Assembly (NCBI GenBank): GCA_958421275.1
Contig: CATZLI010000007.1
Coordinates: 1-64,000, forward strand
Direction of reading: 5' to 3'
DNA length: 64,000 nucleotides
Source: an uncultured Collinsella sp.
GTDB lineage: Bacteria > Actinomycetota > Coriobacteriia > Coriobacteriales > Coriobacteriaceae
The notes beneath the pieces are model-generated. The model saw nothing but the letters and a program-made list of their open reading frames with translations, made no database searches and was not told the DNA's origin. The translations under genes and the position numbers were made by a program. Positions 45,218-53,200 of the stretch are shown here, piece by piece; position 1 is the stretch's first letter; each line of letters starts with the position of its first letter.

Positions 45218-45254
45218 AACGCCCGCCGGCACCACCGCCGACGGGCGTTTTTTC
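45218..45254 (+). terminator. Terminator of galM
   Basis: A 13-bp stem with one mismatch (45218-45230 with 45237-45249) and six T residues. Confidence 0.92.
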
Positions 45255-45304
45255 ATCTTTTGGGCTCAATTTCGCTGTGACTGTATGAGTGACATATCAA
45301 AACT

Positions 45305-45444
45305 ATGCCCATTTACTACGTTTAGCCCGGGATGCTCGACCATGCACCGGTTTTTGCTAAATTCGCGAGCCGCCTACCTGCGGTTTTGTTTTTCTCAAAT
45401 TCGACATGCTCGGCGATAGCCGATCAAACGTAGTAAATGGGCAT
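45305..45444. repeat. 140-bp element with perfect 19-bp terminal inverted repeats
   Basis: ATGCCCATTTACTACGTTT at 45305-45323 has an exact reverse complement at 45426-45444. The interior (about 100 nt) has no gene. It sits between galM's terminator and the convergent IIB gene, in a 263-nt gap. Size and arms suggest a MITE or similar non-autonomous repeat. Confidence 0.7.
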
Positions 45445-45517
45445 TGTTTTTGACAGGCAGCATCGCACGCGTCCCTCGCAAGGGCAAAATGATTCGTTTT
45501 TCTCCGTCCCCAAGGGA

Positions 45518-46000
45518 TCAGTTGAACAGATTGCCGATGGGGTCGGGATTGGAGCTGGGGAGATAGCGGATTTCTAGTTCTATGCCGAGCTTTTGCAGCT
45601 CTCTGAGAGCAGCGACGTCCGCATCGTCTGTGGCGACTGCGGGCGCTGCGGGATGCTTGCCCTCCCCTGCCTGCATATGGCCAATGCTGATCTTGGTGAT
45701 CGGCACGCCACCCTTAACCAGCGCGAGTGCATCGGCGGGTGAGGCCACCATGATCAGAATCAATTGGCGCGGCGTTGCGGTATGAATGATGTCGATGGCC
45801 CTTTGCACCGAGAAAAACCTTGTCCAAACGCCTTCTGGCGCCGCCACCCTCATGGGTGCCCATTGGCGCGAATCCGCCGCAATCTCGTCGTTGACGATTA
45901 GGACAAGGTTGGAGCCCACGGCTTCGTTCCACAGCTCAACGTCTTGCCCGTAAATGAAACGGTCATCGATACGTGTAAGAAGGATCTTGGGTTGTGCCAT
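45518..46000 (-). CDS. Orphan mannose-family PTS IIB protein lacking the active-site histidine
   Basis: This 160-residue protein aligns end to end with the mannose/sorbose-family IIB at 56080-56562 (KILLTRIDDRF, then LVKGGVPITKISIGHMQ). Where active IIB proteins have RLVHGQV with the phosphorylated histidine, this one has RFIYGQD, so the histidine is tyrosine. It therefore should not carry phosphate. No IIA, IIC or IID gene is adjacent. The intact frame and conserved length argue against simple decay; a regulatory or binding role is possible. The alternative is a recent loss of function. Confidence 0.85.
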   Translation of the reverse strand: MAQPKILLTRIDDRFIYGQDVELWNEAVGSNLVLIVNDEIAADSRQWAPMRVAAPEGVWTRFFSVQRAIDIIHTATPRQLILIMVASPADALALVKGGVPITKISIGHMQAGEGKHPAAPAVATDDADVAALRELQKLGIELEIRYLPSSNPDPIGNLFN

Positions 46001-46157
46001 CGCTGCCCCATTCTGCTTGAGACCCGTAAGAGCAAGACATCACGCCTCTAATATTAGTGCATTTAAAGTGAGAAAAGCCGTCAGAACACTTGCGCGGATT
46101 TGTGATGTCCCGTATCATAGACAGCCGTTGACGCCTCAGTTGCGTCACCATATGGCC

Positions 46158-46233
46158 GCCAGCGTAGCTCAGTTGGTAGAGCACCGCTCTCGTAAAGCGG
46201 GGGTCACCGGTTCGAGCCCGGTCGCTGGCTCCA
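46158..46233 (+). tRNA. tRNA-Thr (CGT)
   Basis: A full cloverleaf can be folded: acceptor GCCAGCG/CGCTGGC, D stem GCTC/GAGC, anticodon stem CCGCT/AGCGG with loop CTCGTAA (anticodon CGT, reading ACG threonine), T stem ACCGG/CCGGT with TTCGAGC. The 3' CCA is encoded at 46231-46233. A short terminator follows. Confidence 0.97.
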
Positions 46234-46244
46234 TTGCACAAGAT

Positions 46245-46267
46245 AGCCGCCTTCGGGCGGCTTTTTT
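46245..46267 (+). terminator. Terminator of tRNA-Thr
   Basis: Stem GCCGCC/GGCGGC with a TTCG tetraloop and six T residues, 12 nt after the tRNA. Confidence 0.95.
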
Positions 46268-46329
46268 GTTGCCAATTTCGGGCGCATATCCGCCAATCCA
46301 AGCACAACGCCGCCGGAAACTCCCCTACT

Positions 46330-46386
46330 CAACAAAAAGCCCCGCCAACTGCAATCCCCAAAGGAACCGCGATCAGCGGGGCCCAA
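46330..46386 (-). repeat. 57-bp repeat, copy 1; minus-strand terminator of the lipoprotein gene
   Basis: This ~57-bp sequence recurs at 47148-47204 with two mismatches and in the same orientation. On the minus strand it reads GCCCCGC...GCGGGGC followed by TTTTTG, a terminator placed 3' of the lipoprotein gene. The GGTTCC/GGAACC words in the loop are kept in both copies. Confidence 0.8.
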
Positions 46387-46436
46387 ACGCCCCCCCCCTG
46401 AGAGAACCACAACAGCTTTTATACTATGAGCAGGGA

Positions 46437-47012
46437 TTAAAGGGTGCTCAAATCAATTGTTTGCGGATTGGTCAGACCATAGATAGCATTCTCATCACCA
46501 GAGGATGAAGTTTGGCCACCAGCTTCGCATTCAACCGGCGTCGTTTCGTCAATCAGCTCGTAAGCAAACCAACCCTCAAGCACGGCACCTGGTTGTATTT
46601 GGCGCGATTCAGGAAGATCAAGGCCTTCCACAAGCACGCCCGAATTAAGCCCCTTTCCATCTTGGAATGCTAGAATTTCATTACCTGCAAAATGTGCATC
46701 CTGCAAATCGTCCGACACATTTTTAGCAGTTACATTCAAAATCAAAAGCGACTTACTGTGATCAAGCTGCTCTACTCCGCGTTGCGCCCCCGTGATGGTG
46801 TACTCGATACCCGAGACTGGGATATCGCCGCTCCCGCCGCTGCCATCTTTTTCTTTTCCGGCAGCGTCTGCCTGAGCAGCAGCATAGCCCGCAGCGTAAC
46901 CATCATCATAGCTCCCCTTCCCGGAGCAAGCGGTAAGGCAAGCAGAACCAGCTGCGAGCCCCAACGCCAAGAAAGCGCGCCTAGGAATTAAGGCGGTTGT
47001 GCTGAGTCCCAT
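46437..47012 (-). CDS. Secreted lipoprotein, DUF4352/DUF5067-like
   Basis: This 191-residue protein has a signal peptide with a twin-arginine-like PRRAFLALGLAAG and lipobox LTAC (cysteine at about residue 29), then a low-complexity spacer (residues 30-65, Gly/Asp/Ala/Lys) and a beta-rich domain (IEYTITGAQRG, LLILNVTAKNVSDD, LEGWFAYEL). That domain resembles the immunoglobulin-like DUF4352/DUF5067 families common on Gram-positive surfaces. It should be anchored outside the membrane. Function unknown. GGGAG precedes the ATG. The gene sits exactly between the two 57-bp repeats, and the 3' copy serves as its terminator. Confidence 0.8.
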   Translation of the reverse strand: MGLSTTALIPRRAFLALGLAAGSACLTACSGKGSYDDGYAAGYAAAQADAAGKEKDGSGGSGDIPVSGIEYTITGAQRGVEQLDHSKSLLILNVTAKNVSDDLQDAHFAGNEILAFQDGKGLNSGVLVEGLDLPESRQIQPGAVLEGWFAYELIDETTPVECEAGGQTSSSGDENAIYGLTNPQTIDLSTL

Positions 47013-47147
47013 AAAGAGCTCCCATCAATTAGCTATTTCTCGTATCCACAGCTATTTTAATTATTCTTCAATCCATTTAGCATCAATCGTGTCTCAATAA
47101 CTGCGTCGTTCAGCCTAATTTGGCCGCTCCAATGAATCCAGCTCAAA

Positions 47148-47204
47148 CAACAAAAAGCCCCGCCAACCGCAATCCCCAAAGGAACCGCGATCAGCGGGGC
47201 TCAA
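47148..47204 (-). repeat. 57-bp repeat, copy 2; minus-strand terminator of the yhcH-type gene
   Basis: The second copy of the sequence at 46330-46386, 57 nt beyond the stop of the YhcH-family gene. On the minus strand it forms the same terminator with a T-run. Together the copies bracket the lipoprotein gene. Confidence 0.8.
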
Positions 47205-47260
47205 GCGCGCTCCTCCAAGGGATAACGCTCGCAACACGAACAGCTCAGCCGAGCAGTTCG

Positions 47261-47734
47261 CTACTCCTCCCAGTAGGCGTCTGCAAGCAGCTTAAAGCAA
47301 ATCTTTTTGACCGGCTGTGCGCCATCGCCCGGGAACTCGAGCGTGGGCATGTGAGGCTCGCCGGCAACGAACAGCGCGAACTTGTCGTCGGCAAGATCGC
47401 CGGCGATCGAAGCGTCGGAATCGACCAGATCGTAGTCGTCCTTCTCGTCAAACTCCTGGACCAGCGTCAGGCTGCCCGTGGCAACCTTAAAGGCCTCGCG
47501 ACCCTCAATGTCGATCTGCAGGTCGTGATAGCGCTGATGCGTCTCGTAGTGAGCCTCGGCCTCGGGACGAGTCGTGGGAGCCATGACGTTCGCAAAGACC
47601 TTGTCGCCCAGAATCGGATGGCTGCCGACCTCGAGCTCCGCCGGATCGTTCTCCTCGAGCCAATCAATCAGCACGTCGAGGCCCTTGAGCATTCCGCGGT
47701 ACTCCTCGATATCGCCCAGTGCACCGTAAATCAT
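47261..47734 (-). CDS. YhcH/YjgK/YiaL family sugar anomerase-like protein
   Basis: This 157-residue cupin-like protein of the DUF386 family (MIYGALGDIEEYRG at the start, then YETHQRYHDLQIDIEGREAF with conserved metal-binding residues, and PHMPTLEFPGDGAQPVKKICFKL at the end). Members include NanQ/YhcH, linked to sialic acid anomer conversion, and EbgC. It is probably the last gene of a unit with the LacX-like and lacC paralogs upstream, separated from lacC by a nagA remnant. A role in amino-sugar or galactose anomer handling is inference. GAGGGGA precedes the ATG. Confidence 0.88.
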   Translation of the reverse strand: MIYGALGDIEEYRGMLKGLDVLIDWLEENDPAELEVGSHPILGDKVFANVMAPTTRPEAEAHYETHQRYHDLQIDIEGREAFKVATGSLTLVQEFDEKDDYDLVDSDASIAGDLADDKFALFVAGEPHMPTLEFPGDGAQPVKKICFKLLADAYWEE

Positions 47735-47766
47735 CTAAATCCCCTCTCGGATCGTTTCTTTGGCGG

Positions 47767-47900
47767 CTACTCGGCAAACGCGTTGCCGACGCTGTTGCCG
47801 CCCACATACGTCTCGACCAGGGTAAGGTCGGGATTGAACACGACATACTCGGCGTCGCGCCCCGGCATAATGCTACCGCACTTGTCGTCGGCTCTAGTCA
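47767..47900 (-). pseudogene. C-terminal remnant of nagA
   Basis: Translated on the minus strand, this stretch gives about 41 residues ending in a stop (KCGSIMPGRDAEYVVF..., then TLVETYVGGNSVGNAF). It matches the last residues of the intact NagA at 50633-51802 at roughly 35 of 41 positions. The rest of nagA is missing; the homology stops around 47890, about 50 nt before the lacC stop codon. It is therefore a relic of a deleted or rearranged nagA copy between lacC and the yhcH-type gene. Confidence 0.85.
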
Positions 47901-47938
47901 CAAGCAAACAACCGATGCCGGAGCCGTCGCCCAAACTC

Positions 47939-48874
47939 TTACAGCTCAGTCACGACAACGCCGTTGTAGACCTCGTCCCAACGGTCCATGACCAGATGGC
48001 CGGTCATGGGATCCATGGCGTTGAGCTTGCCGCAGGTGTTGGCGGTACGCAGCACCGTCTCGTCGTCTGCGCCAGCAGCAATGGCATGCGCGAAGCCAGC
48101 GATAGTGGAGTCACCAGAGCCTGTGGCGTTAACGGCAGGGATATCGGGCGTCTTTGCGCGGAACGCACGGCCATTGTGGAAGCCAACGGAGCCGGCAGCG
48201 CCCATGGACACGACGACCCAGGGGATATCGGAGAAGCGGGCGTCAGAGGCGAGCGCGGCGCGGAGCTCGTCCACATCGTCGGTGGTAAAGCTCGTGCCCA
48301 GAAGGCCGTTAATTTCGGTCAGGTTAGGCTTAACCAGCTCGGGCTTGATCTCGGACTTGAGCGCAGCCTCAAGCGAGGCGCCCGAGGTATCGAGCAGCAC
48401 CTTGGCGCCGGCGTTCTCGGCAATGCCCGTGATCTTGGCATAGTAGTCTGCCTCGACACCGCGGGGCAGAGAACCCGAAATGGTGACAACGTCGGCCTTG
48501 CCCGCAAGCTCAGTAAACTTGGCGGTAAAGGCATCGAGCTCCTCGGGGGCAATTGTCGGGCCGCTCTCGAGCAGCTCGGTCTGGTTGCCGGCGTGGAGAA
48601 TGTTAAGGCAAATGCGAGTCTCGCCCTTGATGGGCACAAAGTCGTTGTTAATACCGTTGGCGTCCATGAGCTCAGCCATGTAGGCGCCCATGTGGCCGCC
48701 GAGCAGACCGGTTGCCACAACGTCGTCGCCCAGCTGACCCAGCACACGGGCCACGTTGAGGCCCTTGCCGCCGGCGGTCTTTTCGGGCGTCACACGGTTG
48801 ACGTCGTCGATAATGAGCTCATCGAGCTGATAGCGCGTATCGACAGACGGGTTCATCGTAACAGTGAGGATCAT
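47939..48874 (-). CDS. lacC: PfkB-family kinase, probable tagatose-6-phosphate kinase (second copy)
   Basis: This 311-residue protein is the same length as the lacC at 27581-28516 and, by eye, 80-85% identical to it: ILTVTMNPSVDTRYQLD, AGGKGLNVARVLGQLG, PELVKPNLTEINGLLGTSFTTDDVD, NATGSGDSTIAGF. It is preceded by a LacX-like paralog, as in the first copy. Here the neighbours are yhcH-type, nagA and agaS genes, so this copy may phosphorylate tagatose-6-phosphate made from GalNAc. AAGGAG precedes the ATG. Fructose-1-phosphate kinase activity is the alternative. Confidence 0.88.
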   Translation of the reverse strand: MILTVTMNPSVDTRYQLDELIIDDVNRVTPEKTAGGKGLNVARVLGQLGDDVVATGLLGGHMGAYMAELMDANGINNDFVPIKGETRICLNILHAGNQTELLESGPTIAPEELDAFTAKFTELAGKADVVTISGSLPRGVEADYYAKITGIAENAGAKVLLDTSGASLEAALKSEIKPELVKPNLTEINGLLGTSFTTDDVDELRAALASDARFSDIPWVVVSMGAAGSVGFHNGRAFRAKTPDIPAVNATGSGDSTIAGFAHAIAAGADDETVLRTANTCGKLNAMDPMTGHLVMDRWDEVYNGVVVTEL

Positions 48875-48933
48875 TTCTAGCTCCTTATCTCGCAGGCTCC
48901 TTGTGCCTCGCGATACGAGTCGACAAAACGGAA

Positions 48934-49815
48934 TTACAGAATCTCAATCGTGAACGAGCGGACGATGGTCTCCTTGGGCTTGGCAACAAGGCAGCCGCGC
49001 TTATGCTCAAGTACGTCGTCCTCATCGGAGCAGGTCGAGAGGCCGCCCCAAGGCTCAACTGCCACAAAATCGCCCTCGGGCTTACTCCACACAATGAGAT
49101 ACGGGAAGCCCTCGAAGCTCAGGCGAACGCCCTTGTCCTCCCCCTTCTTAGAAAGCGTGACCTGGCGGCTCTCGAGCACGTCAAAGATGGTCTCCGCAAA
49201 ATCGAAGAGCTCGTGCGACAGGGGCAGTGTCTTTCCCACCATGGGGTTCTTGGAACGGTTTGCCACGTCAATCAATCCGGTCGAGGGGACGGCGGTGCAG
49301 AGCTCCGCAGCCTCGTCTTTCTCAAAGCGCAGCTCGTAGTCCGTATAGGCCTCGCCCTCATCGAGCGGACACCTAAAGCCGGGATGACCGCCGATAAAGA
49401 ACGGCATGTCCTCGGTTCCCTCGTTGGTCACCTCATAGGAGACGCGCACGGCGGTATCCTCGAGCGTATAACGAGCGACAAGCTTAAACGGATACGGATA
49501 ATCGCTCAGCAGCGCGGCGTTATCCTCCGAAGCCAGGCACATCGCCAGCTCGTTCTCGCCTTGGCTCAGCAGCTTCCACTCCTGTTTGCGCGCAAACCCG
49601 TGGCGAGCGAGCTTTACATGATGCCCGGCAAACGTCATGGCGCTGTTGTCGCGCAAGCCTCCGCAAATCGGGAAGCAAATCGGTGCCTGGCCGGACCACA
49701 CGGCAGGATCGCCCTGCCACAAGTACTCGCGACCTCCGGCCTCGATCGAGGTAAACGAGCCACCAGCCGTGGAAACCTTAATAGAAATCGAATCGTTGGA
49801 GAGAGCGTATTCCAT
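48934..49815 (-). CDS. LacX-like aldose epimerase family protein (second copy)
   Basis: This 293-residue paralog of the protein at 28570-29451 has the same length and the same blocks (GREYLWQGDPAVWSGQAPIC, LARHGFARKQEWKL, EDMPFFIGGHPGFRCPLD, STGLIDV.NRSKNPMVG). The start is ATG 49815, with AAAGGAT before it; a longer upstream frame lacks a ribosome site. It is directly upstream of lacC copy 2 with a ~60-nt gap, as in the first pair. It probably interconverts anomers of a sugar phosphate feeding the tagatose pathway. Confidence 0.85.
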   Translation of the reverse strand: MEYALSNDSISIKVSTAGGSFTSIEAGGREYLWQGDPAVWSGQAPICFPICGGLRDNSAMTFAGHHVKLARHGFARKQEWKLLSQGENELAMCLASEDNAALLSDYPYPFKLVARYTLEDTAVRVSYEVTNEGTEDMPFFIGGHPGFRCPLDEGEAYTDYELRFEKDEAAELCTAVPSTGLIDVANRSKNPMVGKTLPLSHELFDFAETIFDVLESRQVTLSKKGEDKGVRLSFEGFPYLIVWSKPEGDFVAVEPWGGLSTCSDEDDVLEHKRGCLVAKPKETIVRSFTIEIL

Positions 49816-49972
49816 TGCCCATCCTTTCGAACAACTGCTTTTTTGCTCGCAAGAACCCGTCTCGGCCCTGACCAAAGGACAAACCCGCACGTTCATCGAT
49901 ACGTCCGGTATCCCCGCCATGTAACGGGGTACCATACAGACATTGATGCAATTACAGCTGAAAGGCCTTCTT

Positions 49973-50557
49973 ATGCGAACCATCATCCTCTACGCCTCGC
50001 GCCATCACGGCAATACGAAAAAGCTCGTGGACGCCATCGTCGAGGCGCACCCCGAGATCGATACCCTCGACGTGAAGTCACTCGGCAAAAACGAGTACCC
50101 CAACCTGCACGAATATCATCTAATCGGCGTCGCCACGGGCATCTATTACTCCGAGATCGACAAAGATATGGCACGCGTGCTCACCAATGTGCTGCAGCCG
50201 CAAGACAAGGTGTTTGGCCTCATGACCTACGGTGGCAAAAACAAGTGGTACGGCAAGGATATCGATGGCATCTGCCGCATGAAGCAGGCCATCTTTATGG
50301 GTGTCTACGGCTGCCCCGGTTTTGATACGTGGGGGCCGTTCAAGCTCGCCGGCGGTGTCCAAAAGGGACACCCGACCGCCGAGGAAATTAAGGGCGCCGT
50401 CGACTTCTTCGACAAGATCGAAGACGAGTATGGCGACATCATCGTCGAAGAGTACGCCAAGCGTGAGAAGCGTCTAGCCTACGAAAAGGAGCATCCTGCG
50501 GGAGGTCTTGTGGCCGGCGTCAAGCGCACGGCAAAGAAGATCGCTAACAAGCTGTAA
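49973..50557 (+). CDS. Flavodoxin-family protein
   Basis: This 194-residue protein has a flavodoxin-like N-terminal FMN phosphate loop ILYASRHHGNTKKL at residues 4-17 and a central GVATGIYYSEIDKDM region. After about residue 150 it adds a charged helical tail (EYAKREKRLAYEKEHP and KRTAKKIANKL), which is not part of a minimal flavodoxin. It could donate electrons to a flavodiiron protein or another reductase. The start is ATG 49973, with AAAGG upstream. It stands alone, divergent from the LacX-like gene. An inverted repeat (GGTATCCCCG/CGGGGTACC near 49908-49934) lies in the promoter region. Confidence 0.85.
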   Translation: MRTIILYASRHHGNTKKLVDAIVEAHPEIDTLDVKSLGKNEYPNLHEYHLIGVATGIYYSEIDKDMARVLTNVLQPQDKVFGLMTYGGKNKWYGKDIDGICRMKQAIFMGVYGCPGFDTWGPFKLAGGVQKGHPTAEEIKGAVDFFDKIEDEYGDIIVEEYAKREKRLAYEKEHPAGGLVAGVKRTAKKIANKL

Positions 50558-50588
50558 CTGTGAAGGTGCTTTTGAGCGTTTAACCCAT

Positions 50589-50626
50589 ACGGCGGGTCCG
50601 AGCAGATTCGGGCCCGCCGTCTTTTT
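50589..50626. terminator. Bidirectional terminator between flavodoxin and nagA
   Basis: A stem of about 13 bp (ACGGCGGG... at 50589-50601 with ...CCCGCCGT at 50607-50620), followed by CTTTTTC on the plus strand, between convergent genes. Confidence 0.85.
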
Positions 50627-50632
50627 CTATCG

Positions 50633-51802
50633 TTACTCGGTAAAGGCGTTGCCGACGCTCTGGCCGCCAACATACGTCTCGACGAGGGTGAGCTCATGGT
50701 CGAACACGACAAAGTCGGCGTCGCGACCCGGCATGATGCTGCCGCACTTATCCTCGATGTGCGCGGAGCGTGCCGGCACCTCGGTTGCCATGCGAATGGC
50801 GATATCGGCGCTGGCGATGCCCCAGTCGACGATGTTCTTGACGCCCTGGGCAAGCGTGAGCACCGAGCCGGCAATGCTCTTGCCGTCAGCGAGCCAGCAC
50901 AGGTTGTCCTTCATGATGACGTCCATGCCACCACTGGTGTAGCTGCCCTCGGGCATGCCGCCGCAACCCAGGCAGTCGGTGATGAGCACCGTGTGCTGCC
51001 AGCCCTTTGCCTGCAGCAGTGCCTTGATGGCGGCAGGGTTTACGTGCTTGCCGTCACAGATGATCTCGGCGTAGGTCTCGGGCGTGGACATGGCAGCGCC
51101 CACGACACCGGGCTCACGGTGATGCAGGCCGCGCTGACCGTTATAGGTATGCGTAAAGCAGCTGGCACCGGCGTTGATGGCGGCGATGCACTCATCGTAG
51201 GTGGCGTCGGAGTGACCGATGCTGGTCACCACACCCTTGGCGTTCAGAGCAGCCGCATAAGCAGCGGCACCGTCGCGCTCGGCCGCCATGGCGCTCTTAA
51301 CGATGCGACCACCCGCAGCCTCCTGCCACTGATCGAAGACCTCCTCGGAGGGATCGATAAGATAAGCGGGGTTCTGCGCGCCCACGTGCTTCATGGTAAA
51401 GAAGGGGCCCTCCAGGTAGATGCCCTGAATGCGAGCACCGCAGAAGTCGGGGCCGCGGCCCTCGTCCGCCTGGGCGATAGCGGCGCAGGCGTCCTTGATC
51501 TGCTCGACGCCATCGGTGAACGTCGTGGGCAGCCAGCTGGTGGTACCGCGACGGGCGAGCTCGGTCGAGCTGATATCGATACCCTCGGGATCGTTATCGG
51601 TAGTTGAGTGGTTGTAGAAGCCATGGATGTGAGTATCGACCATACCCGGTGCGATCCACGATCCCGTGTAGTCCTTAATCTCACAAGAGGGCTCGTCGGC
51701 CTGCCAGGCGCCAAAGACGCCATCCTCGACCATAAGATAGCCGCCCAGTTGCGGGCCTGCCGGCAAGAAGAACTTGTCAGCCTTAATTGCGTACGTGCTC
51801 AT
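50633..51802 (-). CDS. nagA: N-acetylglucosamine/galactosamine-6-phosphate deacetylase
   Basis: This 389-residue amidohydrolase of the NagA/AgaA family has the metal-site histidines in DTHIHG near residue 57, the glutamate in YLEGPFF, histidines in IGHSDA and FTHTYNGQ, and the catalytic aspartate in LITDCLGCGG. It removes acetate from the amino-sugar phosphate. With AgaS and the aga-like PTS next to it, GalNAc-6-phosphate is the likely substrate, though GlcNAc-6-phosphate fits the family too. The start is ATG 51802, with GGAG at good spacing. A fragment of a second nagA lies at 47767-47900. Confidence 0.93.
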   Translation of the reverse strand: MSTYAIKADKFFLPAGPQLGGYLMVEDGVFGAWQADEPSCEIKDYTGSWIAPGMVDTHIHGFYNHSTTDNDPEGIDISSTELARRGTTSWLPTTFTDGVEQIKDACAAIAQADEGRGPDFCGARIQGIYLEGPFFTMKHVGAQNPAYLIDPSEEVFDQWQEAAGGRIVKSAMAAERDGAAAYAAALNAKGVVTSIGHSDATYDECIAAINAGASCFTHTYNGQRGLHHREPGVVGAAMSTPETYAEIICDGKHVNPAAIKALLQAKGWQHTVLITDCLGCGGMPEGSYTSGGMDVIMKDNLCWLADGKSIAGSVLTLAQGVKNIVDWGIASADIAIRMATEVPARSAHIEDKCGSIMPGRDADFVVFDHELTLVETYVGGQSVGNAFTE

Positions 51803-51863
51803 ATGCACTCCTTGCTTCTAAAGCAGTTGACTGTGGTGATGCTTATACCCAGCTCACGTAAAA

Positions 51864-51902
51864 CAAAAAGCGCCCGCCCGCCGTTATGAGCGGACGGGCG
51901 CC
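51864..51902 (-). terminator. Terminator of agaS
   Basis: A 13-bp stem with one mismatch (51870-51882 with 51890-51902) and a T-run on the minus strand, 18 nt after the agaS stop codon. nagA starts 62 nt further on. Confidence 0.9.
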
Positions 51903-51919
51903 CTTACAGGGGGACGCGA

Positions 51920-53086
51920 TTAAGCGGTGAAGGGGTGAATCGTCACGCCCTTAACCACGCGGTTGACCGTGCCGGTGGGGCTCGGCGTATCGGGCGTGTT
52001 GCCCACGCGCACGGAGTTGAGCAGGCTGATAGCCTGGGCAAACATCACGAACGGTAGAGCAAGGTAGCCCTCGGGAAGTGCCTCGTAGCCCTTAAAGGTG
52101 AAGGACTCACCCTCATAGACGGTGGCACCTTCCTGCTGAACGGCGATGGTGTGCTGAGCGATCTCGTCGCCACCGATCTCGTTGAGGATGTCGATGTCGT
52201 ACTGACGGGTGTAGGCGTCGTTGTTGACGAACACGAAGACGAGCGTCTTATCGTCGACGAAGGACTTGGGTCCGTGACGATAGCCCATGGAGGTGTCGTA
52301 GGAAGTAGCGACCAGACCGTGAGCGAGCTCGAGGATCTTGAGCTGGCTCTCCTGGGCAAGGCCACCGAAGGAGCCAGAACCCAAGTAGGTCACGCGGTTG
52401 AAGTCGCCAGCCAGGTAATCGGCGATCTCGGGCTCACGGGAGATGACCTCCTCGCCCATCTTGGCGATGGTCTCGACCCACTCGGCCTTCTGCTCGTCAG
52501 AGGCAGTGTCGAAAATAAGGGTGGAGAGCAGGGTCATGCAGGAATAAGAACCGGTCATGGCGAAGCCCTTGTCGTTGGCGCGCGGAATGAGCAGCGTCAG
52601 CGCGTTGGGATCATCGGCAGACTCGACGGCGAGCTTGCCCTCGGGAGCGCAGGTGATGTTGAGGAACTTGACGTTGTGGACGAGCTCCTTGGCAACGGCA
52701 ACGGCAGCAAGGCTCTCGGGGCTGTTGCCAGAGCGGGCAAAGGAAACCACGAGCGTGGGATCCTCGGCGCGCAGGAAGTCGCGCGGGGCGCTCACGATGT
52801 CGGTCGTGGCGATGGGCTTAAAGTCGTAGAGATCAGTGTTGCCAGCGTGACGCAGGTACGGGGCGCAGGTATCGCCAACGTAGTCGGACGTACCGGCACC
52901 GGTGAAGACAACGGACAGACGGCCCTCGCCCATAGCGCGAGCCTCGGCCAGGAAGGCCTCGATGGCCTCCTTGTTCTCGCGATAGATGTTGAGCGTATCA
53001 CGCCAAAGCTCGGGCTGCTGAGCAATCTCGGCCGTGGTGATCTGGGCGCCGAGCTCGGTGAGCTCCTCGACACTCTTCTCGAACAT
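51920..53086 (-). CDS. agaS: SIS-domain sugar-phosphate isomerase/deaminase AgaS
   Basis: This 388-residue protein has two SIS domains (first near residues 60-200, with FTGAGTSDYVGD and VSFARSGNSPES; second near 220-370, with LGSGSFGGLAQE and GYRHGPKSFVDD). This matches AgaS, which converts galactosamine-6-phosphate to tagatose-6-phosphate and ammonia. Its product is the substrate of LacC, linking this cluster to the tagatose pathway. GAGG precedes the ATG. A GntR-type operator lies 62-75 nt upstream of its start, so control by the adjacent GntR protein is likely. Confidence 0.92.
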   Translation of the reverse strand: MFEKSVEELTELGAQITTAEIAQQPELWRDTLNIYRENKEAIEAFLAEARAMGEGRLSVVFTGAGTSDYVGDTCAPYLRHAGNTDLYDFKPIATTDIVSAPRDFLRAEDPTLVVSFARSGNSPESLAAVAVAKELVHNVKFLNITCAPEGKLAVESADDPNALTLLIPRANDKGFAMTGSYSCMTLLSTLIFDTASDEQKAEWVETIAKMGEEVISREPEIADYLAGDFNRVTYLGSGSFGGLAQESQLKILELAHGLVATSYDTSMGYRHGPKSFVDDKTLVFVFVNNDAYTRQYDIDILNEIGGDEIAQHTIAVQQEGATVYEGESFTFKGYEALPEGYLALPFVMFAQAISLLNSVRVGNTPDTPSPTGTVNRVVKGVTIHPFTA

Positions 53087-53147
53087 TTCTAATACCTCTC
53101 TCTAGAAGTAATCCTCTGACGTGCAATTATACACTTCAGTTGGTTAT

Positions 53148-53161
53148 CTGGTAGTAACCAG
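53148..53161. promoter_or_regulatory. GntR/NagR-type operator between agaS and gntR
   Basis: CTGGTAGTAACCAG is a palindrome of the dre type (compare ACTGGTCTAGACCACT for DasR). An overlapping TGGTTATCTGGT extends it to the left. A near copy, ACTGGTAGTAACCACGT at 57439-57455, lies upstream of the PTS operon. Confidence 0.75.
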
Positions 53162-53200
53162 TTAAATGCAAAGAATCATCATATGGATACGATGCGAACA

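Noticed and set aside
45954..46508. 184-residue frame over tRNA-Thr
   Set aside because: It reads through a complete tRNA and its terminator and has no homology.
47664..47846. 60-residue minus-strand frame between yhcH and lacC
   Set aside because: It is in the wrong frame. The frame with meaning in this stretch is the nagA remnant.
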